Shown one piece after another: positions 1-6,600 of a DNA stretch of 8,248 nucleotides. A model generated the notes under the pieces. That model saw only the letters and a list, made by a program, of their open reading frames with translations, was not told the origin of the DNA and did not search any database. The translations under genes were made by a program, and so were the position numbers. Source of the DNA: an uncultured Flavobacteriales bacterium. GTDB taxonomy: Bacteria > Bacteroidota > Bacteroidia > Flavobacteriales_D > Parvicellaceae. The stretch covers positions 1 to 8,248 of the forward strand of contig CALDTD010000019.1 of assembly GCA_937924345.1 (NCBI GenBank), written 5' to 3'. How positions within the stretch are numbered: position 1 is the first letter of the stretch; every line of letters starts with the position of its first letter.

Positions 1-1
1 G

Positions 2-1699
2 GGAATTAGTATAATAGGTGCTAAAACGCAAATGTTAAGTTTTGACAAGCCAGACGAGAAAATGGTTTATTTCGAATTAGACGTTTCTAAAGCAGAAGGA
101 ATTGCAAAAGTAGAAGCAATAGCAAGTGGAAATAGAGAAAAGTCTTCGTTTGAAGTAGAAATAGATGTTGAAAATACTAATCCTGTAAGCAATAAATCTA
201 CAACTGAAATTTTAGAAGGTAGGGGAACAAAAGTAATCGACTTTAGTACTTTTGGAGTGCTTGGAAGTAACTATTCTAAAATAGAACTTTCTACGTTGCC
301 ACCGATGAATTTTACACAACGATTACAATATTTAATTCAATACCCGCATGGTTGTGTAGAGCAAACGACCTCTAGTGTTTTTCCTCAATTATTCTTAGCA
401 GATATATTTGATATGCCTGTTCAGCAAAAGCAAGAAATTCAAAAAAATATACAAGCTGCAATTAACCGTTTAGGTAAGTTTCAAACTACTGATGGTGGAG
501 TGGGGTATTGGATTGGAGATAGAAACCCTAATGATTGGGGAAGTAGTTATGCAGGTCACTTTTTATTAGAAGCAGAAAAGAAAGGTTATACTCTGCCACT
601 TACTTTTAAAAATAATTGGATTAAGTATCAACAAAAACAAGCAAGAGCATGGAGACCAAGTTACAGAAGTTATACCAATGATTTAGCGCAAGCATATAGG
701 TTATATACACTAGCTTTAGTGGGTAAGCCAGACTTATCTTCAATGAATCGATTAAAAGAGTTTTCTAAAATTTCTAACGATGCAAAATGGCGATTAGCAG
801 CTGCTTATGCCTTGGCTGGGCAAAAAGAAGTGGCAAAAGCAATGTCAAATACTGCCAAGTTGAACTTTAAAACCTCAGAATATAATTACTATACCTACGG
901 ATCTGCCGATAGAAATAGAGCAATGGCTCTTGAGACTATGGTGTTGAATAATAACAGCAAAAAAAGAGAGATAGCAGAGTATATTGCAAAAGAGCTTTCT
1001 TCTAACCGTTGGATGAGTACGCAATCGACAGCTTATAGCTTATTAGCAATGGCTAAAATGGTGGAAAAAGGTGGTGGAAAAGCATTAAATATTTCTTATC
1101 AACTAAATAATGGCAAAACCATTAAAGTGAACACTAAAAGTGCCATTGCTATTCGGGATTTAGGAATTAGTTCAGGGGCAAATCAAATAACAATTAATAA
1201 TGATAAAGAAAACACGGTTTATGCAAGAGTATTAACTTCTGGAATATTGCCATTTGGCGAAGAATTAGCAGAGTCTAGAGGGTTTAACGTAGATGTTAGT
1301 TATGAAGACACTAAAGGTAATAGAATAGATATTACACAGCTTTCTCAAGGAACATCAGTGGTGGCAAACATTTCTATTACAAATTTAAAGTATGAATATG
1401 TAAGAGATATTGCATTAACACAAACATTCCCTTCTGGTTGGGAAATTATTAATACTCGTTTTACAGATTTTGGAAACAGCAGCAGTACTAAAGATAATAA
1501 GGCGAACTATACAGATATTCGCGATGATAAAGTTCGGTATTACTTTGACTTAGGAAGAAACAAGACCAAGACTTTTAAGATCGAACTAAATGCATCTTAT
1601 TTAGGTCAGTATTATTTACCTGGTGTGCAAGCAGAAGCAATGTACGACAATGATTTCTTTGTAAGAACAAAAGGGAAATGGATAGAAGTAGTGAAGTAA
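2..1699 (+). CDS. Alpha-2-macroglobulin family protein, C-terminal part (5' truncated by window edge)
   Basis: This is the C-terminal 565 residues of a bacterial alpha-2-macroglobulin, an envelope protein thought to trap foreign proteases covalently through an internal thioester. The frame is open to the left edge, so the first in-frame ATG (position 32) is an internal Met, not the start; family members are usually about 1,600-1,900 residues. The thioester motif GCVEQ is encoded at 350-364 (Cys at visible residue 118), in the typical context PHGCVEQTTS. After it comes an alpha-helical thioester domain (about residues 110-410, with WGSSYAGHFLLEAEKKGY). The final beta-rich domain (about 428-565) contains the family signature TDIRDDKVRYYFDL. 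The catalytic Cys and Gln are intact and the reading frame is undamaged. The upstream macroglobulin domains and any lipoprotein signal are outside the window. In many Gram-negative bacteria this gene is followed by pbpC; here a convergent gene follows instead. The family call is confident; the physiological role is inferred. Confidence 0.93.
   Translation, partial: GISIIGAKTQMLSFDKPDEKMVYFELDVSKAEGIAKVEAIASGNREKSSFEVEIDVENTNPVSNKSTTEILEGRGTKVIDFSTFGVLGSNYSKIELSTLPPMNFTQRLQYLIQYPHGCVEQTTSSVFPQLFLADIFDMPVQQKQEIQKNIQAAINRLGKFQTTDGGVGYWIGDRNPNDWGSSYAGHFLLEAEKKGYTLPLTFKNNWIKYQQKQARAWRPSYRSYTNDLAQAYRLYTLALVGKPDLSSMNRLKEFSKISNDAKWRLAAAYALAGQKEVAKAMSNTAKLNFKTSEYNYYTYGSADRNRAMALETMVLNNNSKKREIAEYIAKELSSNRWMSTQSTAYSLLAMAKMVEKGGGKALNISYQLNNGKTIKVNTKSAIAIRDLGISSGANQITINNDKENTVYARVLTSGILPFGEELAESRGFNVDVSYEDTKGNRIDITQLSQGTSVVANISITNLKYEYVRDIALTQTFPSGWEIINTRFTDFGNSSSTKDNKANYTDIRDDKVRYYFDLGRNKTKTFKIELNASYLGQYYLPGVQAEAMYDNDFFVRTKGKWIEVVK
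350..364 (+). other. Thioester motif GCVEQ of the alpha-2-macroglobulin
   Basis: These five codons read Gly-Cys-Val-Glu-Gln. In this family the Cys side chain and the Gln form the reactive internal thioester that attacks a trapped protease. Both residues are present, so the protein is predicted to be of the thioester-active type and not one of the bacterial paralogues that have lost the cysteine. Confidence 0.9.
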
Positions 1700-1712
1700 T
1701 AACTTAAATAAT

Positions 1713-1737
1713 AAGTCTGTTGACTTCCTACTTTTTT
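1713..1737. terminator. Possible shared terminator between convergent genes
   Basis: A perfect 5-bp inverted repeat, AAGTC (1713-1717) and GACTT (1722-1726) around a TGTT loop, lies in the 28-bp gap between the convergent alpha-2-macroglobulin gene and the small membrane-protein gene. On the plus strand it is followed by a run of six T at 1732-1737; on the minus strand it begins right after the stop codon and runs into an A+T-rich stretch. The position fits a bidirectional terminator, but the stem is short and only moderately G+C, so this is tentative. Confidence 0.35.
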
Positions 1738-1976
1738 ACTAAGTCCAACACCTTAAAAATAACAGCTACAAATAAAAAGAGCCAAGGAACTCCATGCAGA
1801 AGAAGGTCAAACCAATCTATAAAATGCATTGCATTTTCTCCAGAAAAAGCATTGCCGCCAAAAACCCATTTCAACTTGCCCCATAAGTGGGGTTCTGGCA
1901 CAAAAGGCATAAGTCCTAACGTTAGAGAAGGAATAAGCCAAAGCCAAATGTTTTTATAAAAAGGTGTTTTAGACAT
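1728..1976 (-). CDS. Small two-helix membrane protein (82 aa), function unknown
   Basis: This encodes an 82-residue protein with two hydrophobic segments, about residues 9-25 (WLWLIPSLTLGLMPF) and 58-78 (LLLHGVPWLFLFVAVIF). They are joined by a segment with PEPHLWGKLKW and HFIDWFDLLLHG. The pattern of Trp, Pro and His (PEPHLWGK, DWFDLLLHG) looks conserved and resembles short flavobacterial proteins that automatic pipelines sometimes label 'RND transporter'. At 82 residues it is far too short to be an RND pump, so I do not adopt that name. It starts only 8 bases after the upstream thioredoxin gene stops, so it is probably the last gene of the purQ-thioredoxin transcript. No Shine-Dalgarno sequence is visible. 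Residues and tight spacing argue for a real gene, and the opposite-strand frame over the same DNA gives an unconvincing basic protein. Confidence 0.8.
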   Translation of the reverse strand: MSKTPFYKNIWLWLIPSLTLGLMPFVPEPHLWGKLKWVFGGNAFSGENAMHFIDWFDLLLHGVPWLFLFVAVIFKVLDLVKK

Positions 1977-1984
1977 TAGTTAAT

Positions 1985-2281
1985 CTATAGTTTGCTTTTT
2001 AATAAGTTTGTAAAATCATTAGCTTGAATTACCCCAGACTCTCTCCAGAGTTGTTTTCCTTCTTTAAAAAGGATAAAAGTAGGTACACCGCGTACTTGAA
2101 ACTTTTGAGCAACCTTAGGATTTTTATCTATGTCTATTTTTATAATTCTCACGGAACTATTTAAGTTGCTTTTTACATCTTTAAGTATAGGAGACATCGT
2201 TTTGCAGGGTCCACACCATTCTGCATAAAAGTCGATTAACACAGGTTGATCTCCATTAATAAGTTCACTAAACTTTGACAT
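1985..2281 (-). CDS. Thioredoxin family protein (98 aa, CGPC)
   Basis: A minimal cytoplasmic thioredoxin of 98 residues. The active site WCGPCK has its redox cysteines at residues 23 and 26, within the strand-helix context VLIDFYAEWCGPCKTMSP. The cis-proline of the fold is Pro67 in VRGVPTF. There is no signal peptide, so it should act in the cytoplasm, reducing disulfides and being recharged by thioredoxin reductase. Its length is slightly below the roughly 105-110 residues of classical TrxA, mainly because the N-terminus is short. The ATG is 6 bases downstream of the stop of the other thioredoxin gene and no Shine-Dalgarno site is seen. It shares only the core motifs with that neighbour, so the two are diverged paralogues and not a recent duplication. 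I leave the symbol blank because either gene could be called trxA. Confidence 0.93.
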   Translation of the reverse strand: MSKFSELINGDQPVLIDFYAEWCGPCKTMSPILKDVKSNLNSSVRIIKIDIDKNPKVAQKFQVRGVPTFILFKEGKQLWRESGVIQANDFTNLLKSKL

Positions 2282-2287
2282 CTATTT

Positions 2288-2647
2288 TTACTTTAATAAT
2301 TCTTTTTCTATGGCTTCTTTTAGAGCGCCTTTAGGTAAAGCACCTGCTTGCATCATTGGTTGGGCATCTCCCGAAGGTATAAATAATAAACTAGGAATAC
2401 TTCTAATTTGAAAAGCAGCCGATAATTCTGGCTCTGCTTCAGTATCTATTTTATAGATGTTGATATGGTCTTTATATTCTTCAGATAACTCTTCAAGTGT
2501 CGGAGCTAAAGCTTTACACGGTCCACACCAATCTGCGTAAAAGTCAATAATTGCAGGTTTTGATCCTTTATATTTCCATTCCTTAGAAATGGTGTAATCA
2601 AAAATGTCAGTTTTAAATTTTTCTGTAGTTAATTTTATAGTAGGCAT
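2288..2647 (-). CDS. Thioredoxin family protein (119 aa, CGPC)
   Basis: The second thioredoxin of the pair, 119 residues. The active site is WCGPCK with cysteines 41 and 44, and the cis-proline is Pro85 in IRSIPSLL. It differs from its neighbour in an N-terminal extension of about 18 residues. The segment before the core strand ([18 protein letters not shown]) resembles a Bacteroidota thioredoxin subtype that begins with an extra strand and a Trp-Lys-Tyr stretch. There is no signal peptide, so a cytoplasmic location is expected. The gene lies 57 bases downstream of purQ, with no convincing promoter of its own in that gap, and 6 bases upstream of the other thioredoxin gene, so co-transcription is likely. 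The substrate is unknown. Confidence 0.93.
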   Translation of the reverse strand: MPTIKLTTEKFKTDIFDYTISKEWKYKGSKPAIIDFYADWCGPCKALAPTLEELSEEYKDHINIYKIDTEAEPELSAAFQIRSIPSLLFIPSGDAQPMMQAGALPKGALKEAIEKELLK

Positions 2648-2704
2648 AATTTATATGTTTAGCCTTTGGACGTTAATTTTTTTTAATGCTGACAAACACT
2701 TCAG

Positions 2705-3394
2705 TTACTTTATTAAGTTGAACCATGTTTCGAAAATAATTTTTCCATCTTCATTTCTTAATTCTTTGTCGGCAGCTCTTTCAGGGTGAGGCATCATTCC
2801 AAATACATTTTTATTTTTATTGCAAATTCCAGCAATATTTTTTAGTGCACCATTTGGGTTTGCTTCTGTTGTAATTGCTCCCGATTCATCACAGTATTGA
2901 AATAATATTTGATCATTTTCCTCTAACGATTTTAGTGTTTGTTCGTTGGCAAAGAAACGACCTTCTCCATGTGCAATTGGAATTTTGTATGCTTTTTCAG
3001 AATCTAAATCTTTAGTTAGTGGAGCTGTTTTAGAAATAGGCTTTAGATAAGTGTTTTTACAAATAAACTTTTGATTATTATTATGTAATAAAGTACCTTC
3101 TAGCAAGCCAGATTCGCATAATATTTGAAATCCATTACAAATCCCAAGAACATAACCTCCATTATTAGCATGGGTTATCACTTCTTTCATAACGGGCGAA
3201 AAATTAGCAATAGCACCAGATCTTAAGTAATCTCCATAAGAAAATCCACCTGGTAAAACGATTACATCGGCACCCTTTAGGTTTTGATCTTTATGCCAAA
3301 GTTCTTCAACTTCTAAATTCATAATATCTCTAAGGACATAAACCATGTCTTTATCGCAGTTAGATCCAGGGAATGTAATCACTCCAAACTTCAT
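2705..3394 (-). CDS. purQ: Phosphoribosylformylglycinamidine synthase, glutaminase subunit PurQ
   Basis: PurQ is the class I glutamine amidotransferase subunit of FGAM synthase. It hydrolyses glutamine and passes ammonia to PurL for the fourth step of de novo purine synthesis in the cytoplasm. The 229-residue length matches free-standing PurQ. The start MKFGVITFPGSNCDKD is characteristic. The nucleophile is Cys86 in VLGICNGFQIL, and the other two triad residues are His203 and Glu205 in MMPHPERA. The motif LPGGFSYGDYLRSGA is also present. A separate PurQ implies that this organism uses the split PurS/PurL/PurQ enzyme, with the partner genes elsewhere. The gene appears to lead the minus-strand cluster with two thioredoxins and a small membrane protein. 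A Bacteroidota-type promoter lies about 35 bases upstream of the ATG. Confidence 0.96.
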   Translation of the reverse strand: MKFGVITFPGSNCDKDMVYVLRDIMNLEVEELWHKDQNLKGADVIVLPGGFSYGDYLRSGAIANFSPVMKEVITHANNGGYVLGICNGFQILCESGLLEGTLLHNNNQKFICKNTYLKPISKTAPLTKDLDSEKAYKIPIAHGEGRFFANEQTLKSLEENDQILFQYCDESGAITTEANPNGALKNIAGICNKNKNVFGMMPHPERAADKELRNEDGKIIFETWFNLIK

Positions 3395-3425
3395 AATAAT
3401 TCTTATTTAAAAAAGTAATGAATAA

Positions 3426-3451
3426 TCACAAAAATAAACGATTTATTGTGA
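3426..3451. promoter_or_regulatory. 26-bp dyad, possible operator over the purQ promoter
   Basis: TCACAA (3426-3431) and TTGTGA (3446-3451) are perfect inverted repeats separated by 14 bases. Two more symmetric base pairs (3433-3434 with 3443-3444) lie inside. The dyad covers the predicted -7 element and most of the spacer of the purQ promoter, where a dimeric repressor would block transcription. It does not match the classical Escherichia coli PurR box, and its arms are the reverse orientation of a CRP half-site pair. No regulator is assigned. Confidence 0.4.
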
Positions 3452-3456
3452 CTCAA
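3429..3456 (-). promoter_or_regulatory. Predicted Bacteroidota-type promoter of purQ
   Basis: Read on the minus strand there is a TTG (3456-3454), a 17-base spacer, then TATTTTTG (3436-3429). This matches the Bacteroidota primary sigma factor consensus of TTG near -33 and TANNTTTG near -7. Transcription would start near 3424, giving a leader of about 30 bases before the purQ ATG at 3394. The match is exact for the fixed positions, but A+T-rich DNA produces chance hits. Confidence 0.6.
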
Positions 3457-3552
3457 GGTGTTAAAGTATCCAAATCTTGACTTTTTTCTAATTTCGAAAA
3501 TGGATTCAACTTTATTTATCTTTACTTTGATATCTTTACCCGCTAAAACTTA

Positions 3553-3579
3553 TTGGCATAATTAGTGATTATTAGTTTG
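3553..3579 (+). promoter_or_regulatory. Candidate promoter of the large barrel/Ig gene
   Basis: TTG (3553-3555) is followed after 16 bases by TTAGTTTG (3572-3579), which differs from the Bacteroidota -7 consensus TANNTTTG at one fixed position. Transcription would begin around 3586, about 20 bases before the ATG at 3607. This is the best plus-strand candidate I can find in the divergent region, but it is imperfect. Confidence 0.35.
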
Positions 3580-3606
3580 TATAATAGTCTTTAAAATTTG
3601 GCGCTT

Positions 3607-6600
3607 ATGAAATCAGTACATTACTATTTAACTTTATTTTTAACGATTCTTCTTGCAAGCGCTTACTCGCAAGGTAATAAGGTAAATTATGATCGAGATA
3701 CCAAATGGAATTTTGGTATAAATGCTGGTGCAACTTGGGCAGAGAAGGAATTAAACTTTGTAAATAGTCCAGGTTTTAGTGGTGGCTTAACATTAGGTAG
3801 GTCAATTTACGAGAAAGAAGGTAAACTGCTCTCTTTTGATTTGAGAGGGCGTGTCCTTTGGGGACAAACTGAAGGGTGGAGTTCGTTACCATATACAGAT
3901 ACAGTTTTAGTTCAAAATGCTGGTGGTTTAAGGTATGAAAATTATCGTTTAGTTTATACGGAAGGAGCGCTAGAGTTAGTCGTAAATGCACACAGGCTAA
4001 GAGAGCAGACAGGTGTTTTGTTATATGGTTTTGGAGGCGTTGGTTGGGTGTCTCATTCGGTTAAGCATAATTATAAGGATGGGAATGTTTTTTATGATTA
4101 CAGTACGGTAGACTCAACCGCTGGTAAAGAAATGATTGCAGAACAGTTAAGCTCTAGTTTTAATGATCTTGATTGGGAAACAGACAATGCTTTTTTTAGC
4201 GGAAGACAAACAAAGGTAATGCCTTCGCTAGGTATTGGATTAGGGTATCAAATTTCTCCTCGTTTTTCTATAGGAGTAGAGCATAAAGTTACTTTTGCTT
4301 TGTCAGATAACAATCTAGATGGTCATTTAGATGGAAGAAATGATCGTTACCATTATACTAACGTTAATTTACGATGGAATTTGTTTAGGGGGAATAGTAA
4401 TGGAGGGTCGAGCTATGATCCAGATGGTAGACCAATTAATAATAATAACAGTTTTGGAAGGCCTTCAAATACAGGAGGAGGAAACTCACCTAACAGTACA
4501 AATACTGTTCAAACAAAAAATCCAAGAGTTAATGTTACAACACCTTCCGTCAATTACGCTACAACTTCAACTGTAGGATATACTGTAAACGCAGAAATTC
4601 GATATGTAGATAAAAGAGAAGATGTAGTCTTTAAACACAATGGGCGAATCATTAATAACTTCTTTTTTAATGCCTCAACAAATAAGTTTTCTTGCAATGT
4701 TAACCTATACCAAGGCTCAAATACTTTTGAGGTAACTGGAATAAATAATATAGGAGCAGATAGTGATTCTAAAACAATAAATTACGCCGAAAGATGTGAT
4801 GAACCAATTATTACATTCTTAAACCCTTCTTCAAACGGACTAACAATTAATAATCAAAACCTAAATATTGAAGCTAGAATAACTAATGTTGTCAGTAGAA
4901 ATGATATTCAGCTTTTATTTAATGGAGTTCAGATTAATAATTTCACCTATTCTAATAATGTTTTAAGAGCAAATTTCACTGCAGTTTCGGGGAATAATAA
5001 TGTAGGGATTTTGGCTAGAAATAATTGTGGCGAAAAGTCGATTAGTAGGTCCGTAAATTATACAAAAACTCCTGAACCAACGAATAATTTTCCGCCAGTA
5101 GTTACATTTTCAAACCCAATAACTTCTCCGTTTACTGTTAACAGCGCTCAGTATAATATTAGTGCAAATGTGAAAAATGTAGCAAACGCATCAAATATTC
5201 AGTTTAAAGTTAATGGAATAAGAAGTAACCTTTTTAATTTTAATGCTTTAACCAAAGTTTTAACAGCTACAATTAATTTGCAGGATGGTAATAATTTTGT
5301 GGAAGTTATTGGGACTAATAATTTTGGTTCAGATACTAAATCTATATTACTAAGAAGAAAAGTTTTAGAACAAGGATTTAAGCCAGTAGTTTCAATTACT
5401 TACCCTTCTGCTGATCCATTTAGAGTGAGCACTAATACTAGTGTTGTAAATGGAACGGTAAAAAATGTTACTTCAAGTAATCAGATTAGTGTTTCTGTTA
5501 ATGGAGTTAGTATTACTAACTTTAATTATAACTCTGGAACAAGTAAAATTAGCTTAACAGCAAATCTAAACGTTGGGACAAATATTATAAAAATAAAAGG
5601 AACGAATAATTACGGATCAAACGAAAAGCAGATAACAATTGTTTATAAGAAAAAAGCTGTTTTAAGTCCCCCAGTAGTTCAATTTACTTCCCCTGCTACT
5701 TCCCCAAAAACTGTACTCGTTCCTACTGTTAAAATTGTGGCAAAAGTTTTAAATGTAACTAGTGCATCCCAAATTCAAATAACCAGAAATGGAAACCCAA
5801 TCTCTGTTTTTAATTTTGATAGTGGGACTAAAGTATTAACCTTTAATACTCGTCTCGTTAATGCGGATAACAATTTTACAATTACGGCTACAAATATCTC
5901 TGGTCAAGATAGTAAGTCAACTACAGTTGTTTTGAAAAGAGAAGTATTAACAGCTCCGCCAATTGTTACTATTCTAATTCCAAGTATAAATCCTTATACT
6001 ACAGAAGCTTCAAGCGAAACTATAACAGCAAAAGTCGATAATGTTTCTAATAAAAGTCAAATCGTAGTTAATGACAATGGTCAATCAGTTTCAAACTTTA
6101 CTTTTGATAATACTACAAAATTAGTAACCTACACAGCCCGATTAAAAGCAGGTGTGAGTACTATAACTATTTCTGGAACGAATAATTCTGGTTCTGATTT
6201 AAAAATACAAAAAATAGAACGAAAAAGGCCTTGTGAAACTCCAGTTCTTTCGTATCAAATCCCTAACGTTTCTCCACACAATCATGTTGGTAGAAATGGA
6301 AATATGGCATTTACTTTTAGTTCTAGAAATGTAACTAACCCTAGAAGTGTAACGGTAAAATTAAATGGTTCTGTTATACCAAGTAATTTAGAAAGTATTA
6401 ATGGGAATATTTATGGAACGGCGCCTTTAAAAGAAGGTCCTAATAAATTGATTGTTTCGGTTGAAAATAAATGCGGAAACACGACTAAAACAATTGATGT
6501 ACTTTATAAAAAACCTATGTCTAAATTAGACCCTCCTATAGTAACCATTAAAACACCAAGTAGTTTTCCTCACACTACTACTAGTGCATTTGTTACTATT

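Noticed and set aside
32..34. ATG at 32 as the start of the alpha-2-macroglobulin gene
   Set aside because: The frame is open to the window edge and the family is several times longer, so this is an internal methionine.
1720..1959. 79-residue plus-strand open frame in the convergent region
   Set aside because: It lies antisense to the small membrane protein gene, has low-complexity basic composition, and shows no domain or plausible start context.
2604..2789. 61-residue plus-strand open frame across the thioredoxin/purQ junction
   Set aside because: It overlaps two confident minus-strand genes and its hydrophobic stretch is explained by A+T-rich antisense sequence.
3598..3606. TTG at 3598 as the start of the large gene
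   Set aside because: The ATG at 3607 gives a standard signal peptide with Lys at position 2, and the TTG start would only add Met-Ala-Leu ahead of it.
3776..3991. 71-residue minus-strand open frame inside the barrel domain
   Set aside because: It is an antisense shadow of the large gene with no recognisable features.
4331..4576. 81-residue plus-strand frame in another frame of the large gene
   Set aside because: It falls in the Gly/Asn linker region of the real frame, and its Ile/Met-rich translation is a composition artefact.
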